Assembly: GCA_029433265.1 (NCBI GenBank)
Contig: JAQTHT010000010.1
Span: 1 to 55,824, forward strand
DNA: 55,824 nucleotides
Direction: 5' to 3'
DNA from: Leuconostocaceae bacterium ESL0958
GTDB taxonomy: Bacteria; Bacillota; Bacilli; Lactobacillales; Lactobacillaceae
Shown here: positions 43,251-54,764 of the stretch, piece after piece
Layout: each line of letters opens with the position of its first letter
Numbering within the stretch: position 1 is the first letter of the stretch
Made by a program: the position numbers and the translations under genes
Notes under the pieces: model-generated
Seen by the model: the letters and a program-made list of their open reading frames with translations, nothing else
Told to the model about the DNA's origin: nothing
The model's database searches: none

Positions 43251-44099
43251 TTACCGCTTCTTCTTTTTCTTGCCCCGTTGTGCCTTCTTAACCTTCCGAG
43301 CCATCTCCTTTTCCAATTGACGAGCTGCTTCCCGCTCCCGCCGCATCCGGAATGGATTTTGCAGGTAGAAGGTCTGAAAAGTCTGGAAAATATTACCAAC
43401 CACTAGGTAAACAGAAATAGCGGCTGGTACCGCAACTGCCGTAAAGAAGATGACGAAAGGAAAGAGATAAGGCATCACCTTGGTCATGGTCGTCTGCTGT
43501 GGATTCGCTTGCGTCGACAACCAGGAAGAAATAAAGGTAAAGAGTGCCGCCAAAATCGGCAAAATAAAGTAAGGATCCCGCTGTCCTAAGTTCAACCAGA
43601 AAAAGGAACCGGACCGCAAGATATGGGAATGCTGAATCCCCTGGTAGAGCGCAATCAAAACGGGCATCTGTACCAAGAGCGGCAGCATGGAGGCAAAGGG
43701 CGACACGCCATGCTCCTTATACAGGGCCTGTTGCGCGCCAGCCAAGAGTTGCCGACTTTCTGTATCCTTTCCAGGATACTTGGCTTGTAAGGCCTTTAAG
43801 TCCGCCTGGATGCTCTGCATTTTTTGCATGGAATCCACCTGGTAGACCATCAAAGGCAGAATGACAAAGCGGATCAAAATGGTGAAGACGACAATGCCCC
43901 AACCATAGGAGTTACCAAACCAGCCGGATACGCCAAGGATGGATCGGACGAAAAAAGCCACGAAGCCCCCCCAAAGGCCGGAACCAGCAACTGGTTCTAA
44001 ATAACTTAAGTCAGCGGCCATGATGACGAGAATGGCCGCCATTGCAATCAAGAGCGGGCCAAGGCCGATTGTTTTATACCATTTATTTAAGGTCTGCAT
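43251..44099 (-). CDS. yidC: Membrane protein insertase YidC/OxaA
   Basis: The 282-residue protein has the five-helix YidC core: GWGIVVFTILIRFVILPLMV with the conserved groove Arg, MQKMQSIQADLKALQAKY (cytoplasmic hairpin), FASMLPLLVQMPVLIALYQG and the C-terminal helices. The tail is very basic (KKVKKAQRGKKKKKR), which suits ribosome contact. Gram-positive YidC is usually a lipoprotein with an LxGC box; here AADLSYLEP stands at that place and no Cys is present. It follows rnpA by 8 bases. Confidence 0.95.
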   Translation of the reverse strand: MQTLNKWYKTIGLGPLLIAMAAILVIMAADLSYLEPVAGSGLWGGFVAFFVRSILGVSGWFGNSYGWGIVVFTILIRFVILPLMVYQVDSMQKMQSIQADLKALQAKYPGKDTESRQLLAGAQQALYKEHGVSPFASMLPLLVQMPVLIALYQGIQHSHILRSGSFFWLNLGQRDPYFILPILAALFTFISSWLSTQANPQQTTMTKVMPYLFPFVIFFTAVAVPAAISVYLVVGNIFQTFQTFYLQNPFRMRREREAARQLEKEMARKVKKAQRGKKKKKR

Positions 44100-44106
44100 G
44101 AGTAAA

Positions 44107-44448
44107 TTATTCCTTTATGATCTTAGCAAGCGTTAAAACATGCGTAATTTGCTGCTTAATAAACGCCTGGGATTGGTGCGCAACGGCTGGTCGGGCAATA
44201 ATCAAAAAATCCCGGTCTTTTGGCAAAATCGGTTTGAGTTCTAACATCGATTGGCGGATTCGCCGCTTGACGTGCACCCGGTCATGGGCCTTCCCTACTC
44301 GCTTACCGACTGACAGTCCTAAGCGAAAGTGCTTTTGGTCTTTTTTTTGCAGCTGATAGAGCACAAAGTATTTGTTGGCCACCGATTGGTGGTGGTCAAA
44401 GACAGTTTGAAACTCCGCTGGCTTTTTAATTCGAAAGGTTTTTCGCAT
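44107..44448 (-). CDS. rnpA: Ribonuclease P protein component
   Basis: The 113-residue basic protein has FRIKKPAEFQTVFDHHQSVA and SVGKRVGKAHDRVHVKRRIR; the last part is the RNR region, where the usual Asn is Val. LPKDRDFLIIARPAVA follows. It assists the RNase P RNA in trimming tRNA 5' ends. It lies between rpmH and yidC in the standard order. The ribosome site is weak, and a TATAAT at 44474-44479 may drive it separately from rpmH. Confidence 0.94.
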   Translation of the reverse strand: MRKTFRIKKPAEFQTVFDHHQSVANKYFVLYQLQKKDQKHFRLGLSVGKRVGKAHDRVHVKRRIRQSMLELKPILPKDRDFLIIARPAVAHQSQAFIKQQITHVLTLAKIIKE

Positions 44449-44473
44449 TGTGTTTGCCTATCAAAACTTTCCT

Positions 44474-44479
44474 ATTATA
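44474..44479 (-). promoter_or_regulatory. Possible internal -10 box for rnpA-yidC
   Basis: Minus-strand TATAAT, about 26 bases before rnpA and downstream of the rpmH hairpin. The -35 is weak. Confidence 0.4.
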
Positions 44480-44515
44480 TGTACGAAGTGGCGCTTTTTA
44501 GATGAAATTTAGAAA

Positions 44516-44542
44516 ATAAAAAGGCCACTGCATGCAGCGACC
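44516..44542 (-). terminator. Terminator or attenuator between rpmH and rnpA
   Basis: GGTCGCTGC and GCAGTGGCC pair on the minus strand (with G-U pairs) around AT, followed by TTTTT, just after rpmH. It would reduce read-through into rnpA. Confidence 0.65.
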
Positions 44543-44545
44543 TGT

Positions 44546-44680
44546 TTAGGCAGATAATACCTTGCGGCCCTTCGCACGGCGACGAGCCAATACCTTGCGA
44601 CCGTTGCTCGTGCTCATACGCTTACGGAAACCGTGAACGCGTGCGCGATGACGCTTCTTAGGTTGAAATGTACGCTTCAT
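44546..44680 (-). CDS. rpmH: 50S ribosomal protein L34
   Basis: The 44-residue protein [20 protein letters not shown]... ending KGRKVLSA is the complete, typical L34, a basic protein of the large ribosomal subunit. Two tandem promoters drive it from the dnaA side. It forms the usual divergent arrangement with dnaA around the origin. Confidence 0.98.
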   Translation of the reverse strand: MKRTFQPKKRHRARVHGFRKRMSTSNGRKVLARRRAKGRKVLSA

Positions 44681-44733
44681 TAGAAGAATCCTCCATCAAA
44701 ATTTTATTGTCAAAATCTTGCAATTCGCTGTTA

Positions 44734-44762
44734 ATCATACCATGGTTCCCCGCGGCAAGCAA
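44734..44762 (-). promoter_or_regulatory. rpmH promoter P2
   Basis: Minus-strand TTGCTT, 17-nt spacer, TATGAT, about 55 bases before rpmH. Confidence 0.7.
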
Positions 44763-44787
44763 GAAAAGCAAGTAATTTCCCTTAGCT

Positions 44788-44816
44788 ATTATAGACGAAG
44801 TCTGCCGGAAAGGCAA
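44788..44816 (-). promoter_or_regulatory. rpmH promoter P1
   Basis: Minus-strand TTGCCT, 17-nt spacer, TATAAT, upstream of P2. Confidence 0.75.
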
Positions 44817-44916
44817 AACCGATTTGACCCAGTCCTCCCCAGATTTATCCCCCAAAAATACCCGGGCTTGGGAAAAAAGAGAAAGAACGCGCACTTTTCC
44901 AAGACTAATCCAAAAG

Positions 44917-45122
44917 TTATCCACATATCCACAACCTGTTTGTCTATTTCTGGGGATAACGTGGATAAGTCCTTTGAAAGTGCCCTGCTATGCCCAGGCC
45001 TTGTGGATTGTCAGCGGATAAATTTCCCCCTGCTTTTTATTTTCCCCATTCCTTTGGATAAAATCCGCTTTTTTTCCCAGCCCTGTTAGCAACTAATCGC
45101 TTTGAACTTTTTCTGTGGATAA
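44917..45122. other. oriC: oriC, left part: DnaA-box cluster upstream of dnaA
   Basis: Perfect DnaA boxes are TTATCCACA at 44917-44925 and TGTGGATAA at 45114-45122. Near matches are ATATCCACA (44925-44933), TGGGGATAA (44951-44959) and CGTGGATAA (44960-44968). The cluster lies between rpmH and dnaA, as in the bipartite origins of Bacillota. The last box overlaps the -35 region of the dnaA promoter, so DnaA can repress its own gene. Confidence 0.9.
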
Positions 45123-45136
45123 CTTCTTCTTTTTGC

Positions 45137-45142
45137 TATAAT
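45137..45142 (+). promoter_or_regulatory. dnaA promoter (extended -10)
   Basis: TGC-TATAAT, about 35 bases before the dnaA start. The -35 position falls within the DnaA box at 45114-45122. Confidence 0.7.
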
Positions 45143-45175
45143 GAAGTCTAGTATTTTGACAAGGGAGATTTCCTC

Positions 45176-46564
45176 ATGGTGGACATCACAAAAGATCAAC
45201 TCTGGAACCAGCTCCAGGCCCGTTTTTTCAAAAAATTAGGCACTGTTTCCTACGAATCCTTCGTTGATCCCATTACACCGGTGGCTTTAGAAGAAGCTAA
45301 GATGACTTTAGCCGTGCCGGTCGACATGGTCGAACCCATCGAGACGGAGTGGCGGGACCGGCTCGCCATGACCTTCGTAGAAGAAGCCATGAACCTGACG
45401 GGCTCTTTCATCAAACCAGAAATTATTGCAGATAAGCCGTCGACAACAACCAGTCCAAGCCAGACAACAGAAACACCCAATCCACAGCAGGCCACAGATG
45501 CCCTCGCCTTTGACAAAACAGAGGGACTGGACCCACACTTTTCCTTTGAGACGTTCGTTTCTGGTTCAGGTAATGAAAATGCTCTGGCGATTGCCCAAGC
45601 CGTAGCAGAAGGCCCAGGTCAAGTCTACAACCCCTATGTCATTTATGGTGGCGTCGGCCTCGGCAAGACCCACCTCATGCAGGCAATCGGGAACGCCTAT
45701 GCTAAAAGTAATCCCGGCGCCAAGATTAAATATGCGACGGCCGAAGATTTCATGAATGACTACACGGAATCCCTCAGAAATGGAGGGAATTCTTCTGCCA
45801 CTGCCGAATTCAGGGCAAAATATCGCACGCTCGATATGCTCCTGATTGATGACATCCAGTTCTGGACAGGTAAGCATAAGAGTCAGGAAGAATTTTTTAA
45901 TACCTTCAATACGTTAGACAAGGCCAATAAACAAATTGTCATGACCTCTGACCGCTACCCCACTCAGATCCCGGACCTTTTGGACCGCTTAACTTCCCGC
46001 TTCGAAGTCGGGATTAGTCAGGACATTCAAAAACCAGACTTACCAACGCGAGTAGCAATCCTGCGCAACCTGCGCGACCAGAATGAGCTCGATGAGCTCG
46101 ACATGCCAAATGAGGTCCTGGACTTAATTGCAGAACGCACGGATAGCAATGTGCGAACGCTAACCGGAGCCTATCATAAGTTTGAGGCCCGGATTCGTTA
46201 TATGAATCAGCCCGCTGATCTGGCGACCGCCAATAGGATTTTGGAAGAGATGAACCAAAACGAAAAGCAGGAAGTCACGGTAGAACGGATTCAAGAAGTG
46301 GTGGCCGGCTACTACGCCCAGACAGTGGAGGAAATGCGGGGCAAGTCCCGTAAATCTGAGATTGCTTACGCCCGGCACGTCGCCATTTACCTAAGTCGGA
46401 CCATGACTGATAAATCCCTGCCCGCCCTAGGGGAACTCTTTGGGGGCCGTGACCATTCGTCGATTTCGCACGGCTATAATAAAATCGCTGATAAAGTTGA
46501 AGCGGACTACAAAATGAAGGAACTCATCAATGATTTAGCAGAAGAAATTAAAAGTGGGCAGTAA
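45176..46564 (+). CDS. dnaA: Chromosomal replication initiator DnaA
   Basis: The 462-residue initiator has domain I (about 1-85, DQLWNQLQARFFKKLG), a flexible Thr/Pro/Gln linker, the AAA+ core with Walker A GGVGLGKTH (about 158-166) and Walker B LLIDDIQF, and the C-terminal helix-turn-helix domain ending in LGELFGGRDHSSISHGYNKI, which reads the DnaA box. It binds boxes on both sides of its gene and opens the origin. The start at 45176 follows GGGAG. Length is normal. Confidence 0.98.
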   Translation: MVDITKDQLWNQLQARFFKKLGTVSYESFVDPITPVALEEAKMTLAVPVDMVEPIETEWRDRLAMTFVEEAMNLTGSFIKPEIIADKPSTTTSPSQTTETPNPQQATDALAFDKTEGLDPHFSFETFVSGSGNENALAIAQAVAEGPGQVYNPYVIYGGVGLGKTHLMQAIGNAYAKSNPGAKIKYATAEDFMNDYTESLRNGGNSSATAEFRAKYRTLDMLLIDDIQFWTGKHKSQEEFFNTFNTLDKANKQIVMTSDRYPTQIPDLLDRLTSRFEVGISQDIQKPDLPTRVAILRNLRDQNELDELDMPNEVLDLIAERTDSNVRTLTGAYHKFEARIRYMNQPADLATANRILEEMNQNEKQEVTVERIQEVVAGYYAQTVEEMRGKSRKSEIAYARHVAIYLSRTMTDKSLPALGELFGGRDHSSISHGYNKIADKVEADYKMKELINDLAEEIKSGQ

Positions 46565-46570
46565 GGCCCC

Positions 46571-46716
46571 TGTGGATAAGTTGGCACTTTTTCCGACCGG
46601 TTGGACCCAAGTTATCCACAGGCAAAATAGGCCATTCCCTAGGCTTGAACCTAGCTTTCAAAGAATCCACAGGCCCTACTACTACTACTAAGTTATTTTT
46701 TACTATTTATTCAGTA
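46571..46716. other. oriC: oriC, right part: DnaA boxes, DnaA-trios and unwinding region
   Basis: Between dnaA and dnaN lie TGTGGATAA (46571-46579), TTATCCACA (46612-46620) and a degenerate GAATCCACA (46663-46671). The last box is followed by GGCCC and then TACTACTACTACTAA (46677-46691), a clear run of DnaA-trios, and an AT-rich stretch to about 46716. This order (box, GC cluster, trios, AT-rich DNA) is the basal unwinding system described for bacterial origins, so strand opening probably occurs here. Confidence 0.85.
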
Positions 46717-46748
46717 CAACCAGCAGCCAAATAGAGGAGGCTTTTGTT

Positions 46749-47882
46749 ATGAACTTTACGATTAATCGACAAGCATTTGTTAAAGCATTGAATGATGTAG
46801 CACGCGCAATTTCTTCTCGTACCACAATTCCCATTTTGACCAATGTTAAATTAGAACTTAGTGATGAGCAGTTAACGTTAACGGGGTCCAATGCAGATAT
46901 CTCCATTCAAATCACCTTGGACAAGGCAGACCCCGATAACGAATTGATAATTGAAAGTACTGGCGGCATTACCTTGCCGGCCACCTTCTTTATCAATATT
47001 GTGAAACATCTGCCTGCCAATGAACTGCATTTGACTGTGGAAGGGCTGCAAGCTGTCATTACCTCTGGCACGGCTTCCTTTAAGATCAACGGGCAACCCG
47101 TTTCTTCCTATCCCAAGTTGCCTGAACTCGAAGAGGAACAGTCCTTAAAAATTTCTGCCGCTCAGTTAGTTGATATCATTGCCCAAACTAAGATTTCCGC
47201 CTCCACTCAGGAAAGTCGGCCAATCTTGACGGGGATTCATTTGGTACTAAAAGGGAATCAAATTAAAGCGGTGACCACTGATTCTCACCGCTTATCCCAA
47301 CGAATCGTCACGCTGATTGGCACGGATACCGCTGCCGATGCGGCCGTTATTATTCCAGCCAAGGCCTTTAATGAATTGCAGTCACTTTTGGAAGGCGAAA
47401 ACCGAGTCGAACTGAAGTTGTCAGCTAATCAGGCAGTCTTCTCCTTCGGTCAAACCACTTTCTATTCCAGAATTCTAGAAGGGAACTACCCGGCCACGGA
47501 CCGTTTAATTCCTAGTGAAGCCACAACGGAAATCAAGATTGATGCTGGCACGCTGTCCGGCGCTATTGATCGGGCCAGTCTGCTCTCCCATGAGTCCCGC
47601 AATAACGTAGTCTTGCTCACGATTGCGGATGGCCAGGCCCAACTATCTGGTAATTCTCAGGAAGTCGGTCAAGTCAAGGAAGTCTTGGCCCCTGATGCGA
47701 TCGTTGGCGAAAATTTGGAAATTTCCTTTAACCCAGATTACGTTCGGGATGCCCTACGAGTACTGCAGGGGCAAAAGGTCGAACTAAAGTTCACGACCAA
47801 CCTCAAGCCCTTTGTCATTATTCCCGAAGGTGAAACCGACAATAAGCAACTGCAGCTCATTACGCCCGTGCGAACTTTTTAA
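46749..47882 (+). CDS. dnaN: DNA polymerase III sliding clamp (beta subunit)
   Basis: The 377-residue protein has three repeated clamp domains; NFTINRQAFVKALNDVARAI at the start, GIHLVLKGNQIKAVTTDSHRL in the middle and a C-terminal QLITPVRTF match the beta clamp, whose last residues reach the client peptide pocket. It encircles DNA as a dimer. GAGGAGG precedes the start. A terminator at 47888-47912 separates it from yaaA. Confidence 0.97.
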   Translation: MNFTINRQAFVKALNDVARAISSRTTIPILTNVKLELSDEQLTLTGSNADISIQITLDKADPDNELIIESTGGITLPATFFINIVKHLPANELHLTVEGLQAVITSGTASFKINGQPVSSYPKLPELEEEQSLKISAAQLVDIIAQTKISASTQESRPILTGIHLVLKGNQIKAVTTDSHRLSQRIVTLIGTDTAADAAVIIPAKAFNELQSLLEGENRVELKLSANQAVFSFGQTTFYSRILEGNYPATDRLIPSEATTEIKIDAGTLSGAIDRASLLSHESRNNVVLLTIADGQAQLSGNSQEVGQVKEVLAPDAIVGENLEISFNPDYVRDALRVLQGQKVELKFTTNLKPFVIIPEGETDNKQLQLITPVRTF

Positions 47883-47887
47883 CGAAC

Positions 47888-47912
47888 AGCCTGATGCAAA
47901 TCAGGCTTTTTT
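47888..47912 (+). terminator. Terminator of dnaN
   Basis: AGCCTGAT-GCAA-ATCAGGCT followed by TTTTTT. Confidence 0.88.
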
Positions 47913-48053
47913 CGTGCGCTCAGGCAAAATCCGACCAGAGCAGACGCTGGCCCCTGTCATAAAATAAAAGAGGCAAGAACGGGGAATAAGGGGCTTTTAA
48001 AGCAAATGTGTTACAATATTAGGGTATGGACAACCAGGAATGAAGGGGGACTC

Positions 48054-48389
48054 ATGGCGGAGCGCATCACCATTAAAACGGACTACATTACCTTGGCCCA
48101 GTTGTTGAAGTTAGCCGACCTCATTGCAACCGGGGGCCAAGCCAAAGCTTTTTTGGCATCAGAGCCCGTCTTGGTCAACCAGGAAAGGGAGCAAAGGCGG
48201 GGCAAAAAGCTCTATCCCGGAGATCGTGTCAGCGTAGCTGGGCAGGACTTTGTCCTAGCCCACATGTCTGCGGCAGACCGAGCCGAAGCAGCGGAGCAGG
48301 CAGCCATCCTGGCCCGCTTTCAGAAAAAAACACAGCAGACGCGCCAGCCGGCCAATAAGAAACCGAGTGGACCAGGTTCGTGGAACTAA
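48054..48389 (+). CDS. yaaA: S4-domain RNA-binding protein YaaA
   Basis: The 111-residue protein has an S4-like fold at about 1-70 ([40 protein letters not shown]). The C-terminal extension is Ala/Gln/Lys-rich and probably disordered. It lies between dnaN and recF as in most Bacillota; its function may be in ribosome or RNA metabolism but is not settled. The start at 48054 follows AAGGGGGA, and a TGT-TACAAT extended -10 lies upstream. It overlaps recF by 10 bases. Confidence 0.9.
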   Translation: MAERITIKTDYITLAQLLKLADLIATGGQAKAFLASEPVLVNQEREQRRGKKLYPGDRVSVAGQDFVLAHMSAADRAEAAEQAAILARFQKKTQQTRQPANKKPSGPGSWN

Positions 48390-49504
48390 CGCAGTTGGCC
48401 TTGCGCCATTTCCGGAATTATGACCAGGCGGTCCTCACCTTCCAGCCCGGGGTCAATGTATTCTTGGGACAAAATGCCCAAGGGAAGACGAACCTCTTGG
48501 AAGCCATTTATGCGCTCGCGCTGGCCCGGTCCCACCGCACCAAAAATGATAAGGATTTAATCGAATGGGGGCAGAAAGAAGCCCGCATTAGTGGCCGTGT
48601 CCAAAATCGCTTTGGGCAAACACCCCTCTCGCTGTCCTGGTCGGCTAGCGGGAAAAAGGCGCGCGTCAACCATCTCGACCAACCTCGCCTCTCCACCTAT
48701 GTGGGTCAGTTGAATGTGATTTTATTTGCACCAGAAGACCTAGACCTCGTGAAGGGCGCACCGACTGTTCGCCGGCGCTTCATTGATGTGGAGCTCGGCC
48801 AAATGAACCAGCGCTACTTGCAACAGTCGGCCCAGTATCGCAAAATTTTAAAAGAGCGGAATACGTATCTGAAACAGCTCGCCAACCGGCAGCAAAGCGA
48901 TGAGGTCTTTTTGCAGATTCTAACGGAGCAGCTCATTGAGGCCGCTGCCAAAGTGATGCTCGCCCGGGCTCGTTTTTTGGCTGACTTAGCGCAAGCTGCT
49001 CAGCCAATCCATGACCAAATCACCAAGGGACAGGAAAAATTGACCTTACACTACCAGACGGTCTTTGAGGTTAATCCGGATAGTAGCGAAGAAGCAGTAA
49101 AAGCAGCACTGGCAGCAGCTTTTGAGAAACAGGCCAAGCAAGAACGACTGCGGCAAACCACCTTGGTGGGGCCCCATCGGGATGACGTTCAGATCATCAT
49201 TAACGACCGGGATGTCGCAGATTTTGGTTCACAGGGGCAGCAGCGGACAGCTGCGCTATCCATCAAGCTAGCGGAGATTGACCTGATGTACCAGGAAACG
49301 GGCGAGTATCCCATCCTTCTACTCGATGATGTGCTCAGTGAGTTGGATGCCGAACGGCAAACCCACCTCCTGTTAGCGATTCAAGACCGGGTGCAAACAT
49401 TTCTCACGGCGCCCTCGCTGAGTGAGGTCGCCCGACAGTTAATTCATGAACCAAAGATTTTCAATGTGCAGGCAGGGCAAGTTACGGACAACGCCCCCGC
49501 CTAA
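48380..49504 (+). CDS. recF: DNA replication and repair protein RecF
   Basis: The 374-residue SMC-like ATPase has [20 protein letters not shown], Walker [15 protein letters not shown] (about 30-43), the signature [19 protein letters not shown] near 275 and Walker [12 protein letters not shown]. It loads RecA at single-strand gaps. A GTG start at 48380 lies inside the end of yaaA, with no strong ribosome site, so translation is probably coupled. gyrB follows 18 bases later. Confidence 0.96.
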   Translation: MELTQLALRHFRNYDQAVLTFQPGVNVFLGQNAQGKTNLLEAIYALALARSHRTKNDKDLIEWGQKEARISGRVQNRFGQTPLSLSWSASGKKARVNHLDQPRLSTYVGQLNVILFAPEDLDLVKGAPTVRRRFIDVELGQMNQRYLQQSAQYRKILKERNTYLKQLANRQQSDEVFLQILTEQLIEAAAKVMLARARFLADLAQAAQPIHDQITKGQEKLTLHYQTVFEVNPDSSEEAVKAALAAAFEKQAKQERLRQTTLVGPHRDDVQIIINDRDVADFGSQGQQRTAALSIKLAEIDLMYQETGEYPILLLDDVLSELDAERQTHLLLAIQDRVQTFLTAPSLSEVARQLIHEPKIFNVQAGQVTDNAPA

Positions 49505-51517
<2,013 letters not shown>

Positions 51518-51550
51518 GTCGCGTTACTGTACTTTTCGAGGAGTAAGTAA

Positions 51551-54022
51551 ATGCCAGAAGAACAAGGCAGTCGCATTCAAAATACCCATCTTTCCGACCA
51601 GATGAAGACCTCCTTCCTCTCTTATGCGATGTCTGTCATCGTGGCCCGGGCCTTGCCAGATGTCCGAGATGGATTGAAGCCGGTTCATCGGCGGATTTTG
51701 TATTCGATGATTGAACAGGGCAACACGCCCGACAAGCCCCATAAGAAATCAGCCCGCATTGTGGGGGATGTCATGGGAAAGTACCACCCCCACGGGGATT
51801 CAGCCATTTATGAATCCATGGTGCGGATGGCCCAGGATTTCTCTTACCGCTACATGCTGGCCGATGGTCACGGCAATTTTGGTTCGGTCGATGGAGATGG
51901 CGCTGCGGCGATGCGTTATACGGAGGCCCGGCTTTCCAAGGTAGCCATGGAAATGGTTCGGGACCTGAATAAGGACACCGTTGATTTCGTGCCAAACTAT
52001 GATGGCGAAGAACGGGAACCAGACGTCTTACCCGCCCGGATTCCGAACCTACTAGTGAACGGTGCGACGGGGATTGCGGTCGGCATGACCACTAACATCC
52101 CGACCCACAACCTGGGAGAAGTGATTTCCGCTCTACACATCCTGATGAATAATCCGGCAGCGACAACTGCTGACCTGATGGAGGCACTGCCCGGTCCCGA
52201 CTTCCCTACTGGTGGGATTGTCATGGGCAAGGCGGGCATTCGTAAGGCTTATGAAACGGGCCGCGGCACGATTACGGTTCGGGCCAAGGTCGACATTGAC
52301 AGCTCGGCCAATGGTCGGGAACAAATCATCGTGACCGAACTCCCCTACGCCGTTAATAAAGCCCGCTTGATTGAACGCATTTCAGAGCTCGTCCGGGACA
52401 AGAAACTGGACGGCATTACAGCCATCCGGGATGAATCTGACCGAGAAGGCCTACGAATTGCGATCGATGTTCGGCGGGATGCCTCCGCTTCGGTGATTTT
52501 AAATAACCTCTACAAGCAGACCCTCCTGCAGACTTCCTTTGCCTTTAACATGTTGGCCATCGACCACGGTGCGCCGAAGACGATGAACTTGAAGGAAATC
52601 CTGCAAGCCTACCTAGTGCACCAGCGTTCGGTCATCCGTCGGCGGACTAGCTTTGATTTGAAAAAGGCGGAAGCACGGGCCCACATCTTAGAAGGGCTGC
52701 GGATTGCGCTCGATCACATTGATGCTATTATCAAAATTATTCGTTCTTCCAAGACTTCGGAAGAAGCGAAGGGACGGTTAATTGCTGATTATGACCTGTC
52801 GGACAAGCAGTCACAGGCCATCTTGGACATGCGCTTGGTCCGGTTGACTGGATTAGAGCGGGACAAGCTCGAGGATGAGTACCAAAAGCTGGTGGCCTTG
52901 ATTGCCGACTTACGTGATATTCTGGCGCATGAGGAACGGATTGACCAACTGATTTATGACGAATTGTTGGAGATTCAGCACCGTTTTGGGGATGAACGTC
53001 GGACTGAATTGCAGGTTGGGGATTTGACCAGCATCGAAGACGAAGATCTGATTGAGCAAGAAGACGTCATCGTGACCTTGACTCATAACGGCTACATCAA
53101 GCGGGTGCCAGCCAATGAGTTTAAGGCGCAAAATCGTGGTGGCCGTGGCGTGCAAGGCATGAACTTGAACGACGAGGATTTTGTTGACCAACTTGTTTAC
53201 ACGTCGACCCATGATTCCCTCTTCTTCTTTACGAATAAGGGCAAGGTCTACCGGATGAAGGGTTATGAAATTCCTGAATACGGTCGGCAAGCCAAGGGAA
53301 TTCCCGTGATCAACCTGTTGAACTTTGATCAGGATGAAGCCATTCAGTCCCTGCTGACGGTCCAGGGGAATCCGGCCGAGAGCGACGAGAAACTCTTCTT
53401 TGTGACCCAAAACGGGGTTGTCAAGCGAACGGAAGTGCAAGACTTCGCCAATATTCGAACTTCTGGTTTGAAGGCGTTAACCTTGCGCGAAGGCGATGAG
53501 ATTCTCAAGGTTTTGGTGACCCATGGGGATGACGTTGTTACCATTGCAACGCGGACTGGCTACTCCGTCACCTTCTCTGAGCAGGAGGTCCGACTCATGG
53601 GTCGGACAGCCGCCGGTGTCCGGGGTGTGAACCTGCGGGCAGGCGATCAAGCAGTTGGTGCTGGCCTCTTAGGAGAACGGACCAAGGTCTTTGTCATTAC
53701 CGAAAATGGTTATGGCAAGCAGACCCCTGCCGCCGAATACCCAGTCAAGGGCCGTGGCGGTAAAGGCATCAAGACGGCGACCGTGACGGAAAAGAACGGA
53801 CCCGTCGCCGGGATGTTGACCGTGGATGGCCATGAAGACATTATGGTCACGACGGACCAAGGCGTCATGATCCGCTTTGGCGTGGACACGGTCAGTCAAA
53901 CTGGTCGCGCCACCCAGGGCGTGCGCCTGATTCGTCTAGAAGATGGTAGCAAGGTGGCCACGCTGACGAAATTGGCAGCGGTCGCTGATCTGGATGAAGA
54001 CGAAGATAATCGTGAATCCTAA
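51551..54022 (+). CDS. gyrA: DNA gyrase subunit A
   Basis: The 823-residue subunit has the winged-helix breakage domain with catalytic Tyr in [13 protein letters not shown] near 120, and the quinolone region [19 protein letters not shown] with Ser and Glu at the usual positions. The C-terminal beta-pinwheel shows repeated blades; [14 protein letters not shown] holds the GyrA box-like motif that distinguishes it from ParC. It ends with an acidic tail ([11 protein letters not shown]). CGAGGAG precedes the start. Confidence 0.98.
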   Translation: MPEEQGSRIQNTHLSDQMKTSFLSYAMSVIVARALPDVRDGLKPVHRRILYSMIEQGNTPDKPHKKSARIVGDVMGKYHPHGDSAIYESMVRMAQDFSYRYMLADGHGNFGSVDGDGAAAMRYTEARLSKVAMEMVRDLNKDTVDFVPNYDGEEREPDVLPARIPNLLVNGATGIAVGMTTNIPTHNLGEVISALHILMNNPAATTADLMEALPGPDFPTGGIVMGKAGIRKAYETGRGTITVRAKVDIDSSANGREQIIVTELPYAVNKARLIERISELVRDKKLDGITAIRDESDREGLRIAIDVRRDASASVILNNLYKQTLLQTSFAFNMLAIDHGAPKTMNLKEILQAYLVHQRSVIRRRTSFDLKKAEARAHILEGLRIALDHIDAIIKIIRSSKTSEEAKGRLIADYDLSDKQSQAILDMRLVRLTGLERDKLEDEYQKLVALIADLRDILAHEERIDQLIYDELLEIQHRFGDERRTELQVGDLTSIEDEDLIEQEDVIVTLTHNGYIKRVPANEFKAQNRGGRGVQGMNLNDEDFVDQLVYTSTHDSLFFFTNKGKVYRMKGYEIPEYGRQAKGIPVINLLNFDQDEAIQSLLTVQGNPAESDEKLFFVTQNGVVKRTEVQDFANIRTSGLKALTLREGDEILKVLVTHGDDVVTIATRTGYSVTFSEQEVRLMGRTAAGVRGVNLRAGDQAVGAGLLGERTKVFVITENGYGKQTPAAEYPVKGRGGKGIKTATVTEKNGPVAGMLTVDGHEDIMVTTDQGVMIRFGVDTVSQTGRATQGVRLIRLEDGSKVATLTKLAAVADLDEDEDNRES

Positions 54023-54028
54023 TAGATA

Positions 54029-54069
54029 AAAAAAGCCTGCCGGTTGTTTCTGCAACCGGCAGGCTTTTT
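54029..54069. terminator. Bidirectional terminator after gyrA
   Basis: AAAAGCCTGCCGGTTG pairs with its full complement around a short loop between convergent genes. Confidence 0.93.
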
Positions 54070-54081
54070 GTTGGTTCGTGA

Positions 54082-54684
54082 TTAGTTGAAGTGACGGAAA
54101 CGGGTTTCGTCTGGCAAGAAGTCCTTGTCAGCGGCAGGGGCTTCGATGGAACCGAATGGCATTTCACCACGCAAGACCCAACTTTCAGGCAAGTCAAATG
54201 CTGCCCGAACAGCTTCGTCAATCAATGGGTTATAGTGCTGCAAGGAAGCGCCCAATCCCTCTTCTCGTAAGCGCAACCAAACGGCATAAAGGGCAATTCC
54301 GATGGATTCTTCGGCCCAACTGTCAAAGTTAGCGGCATAGCTTGGGAAGGCTTCTTTTAAGCCGTCCACAATCTTTTGATCCGTATAATAAAGGACCGTA
54401 CCGTAACCAGCCTTAAAGGCATGGTCCACTTTTTGCTTAGTTTGCGCAAAGGCCTCATCATCTTTGACGACTGCCCGTAGGGCGTCCAGGGTGATGTCCC
54501 AAAGCTTTTCGTGGGCGGCCCCCGTTAGGACTACCGCTTGCACAGACTGTGAGTTAAAGGGAGAAGGAGTTTCCTTGATGGTATCCTTGATGGTCTCGAA
54601 AAGACTGTCGTCGTCTTGGGTTACGTGCTTGCCCAAGGCATAAATTGAACGACGTTCTTTTTGTAGGTTGGTAAATGCTGACAT
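54082..54684 (-). CDS. Nitroreductase family oxidoreductase
   Basis: The 200-residue FMN-dependent protein starts FTNLQKERRSIYALGKHVTQ, the usual first helix with Arg contacts for FMN, then PSPFNSQSVQAVVLTG, SWAEESIGIALYAVWLRLRE and GLGASLQHYNPLID, and ends with an FGSIEAP-type loop. It resembles the HCN-type (YdgI/YodC-like) nitroreductases that use NAD(P)H to reduce nitro or quinone compounds. Native substrate unknown. GGAGG precedes the start. Confidence 0.9.
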   Translation of the reverse strand: MSAFTNLQKERRSIYALGKHVTQDDDSLFETIKDTIKETPSPFNSQSVQAVVLTGAAHEKLWDITLDALRAVVKDDEAFAQTKQKVDHAFKAGYGTVLYYTDQKIVDGLKEAFPSYAANFDSWAEESIGIALYAVWLRLREEGLGASLQHYNPLIDEAVRAAFDLPESWVLRGEMPFGSIEAPAADKDFLPDETRFRHFN

Positions 54685-54764
54685 AGTAGCCTCCTGCGTT
54701 CCTGTAATTTTTAAAAATACAAGTAAATTGTAAACCGCTCAGTCCAAAAAGACAAGTCAGTGCC

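Noticed and set aside
51800-51900. Quinolone-resistance change in GyrA
   Set aside because: The QRDR reads GDSAIYE with the usual Ser and Glu, so no known resistance substitution is seen.
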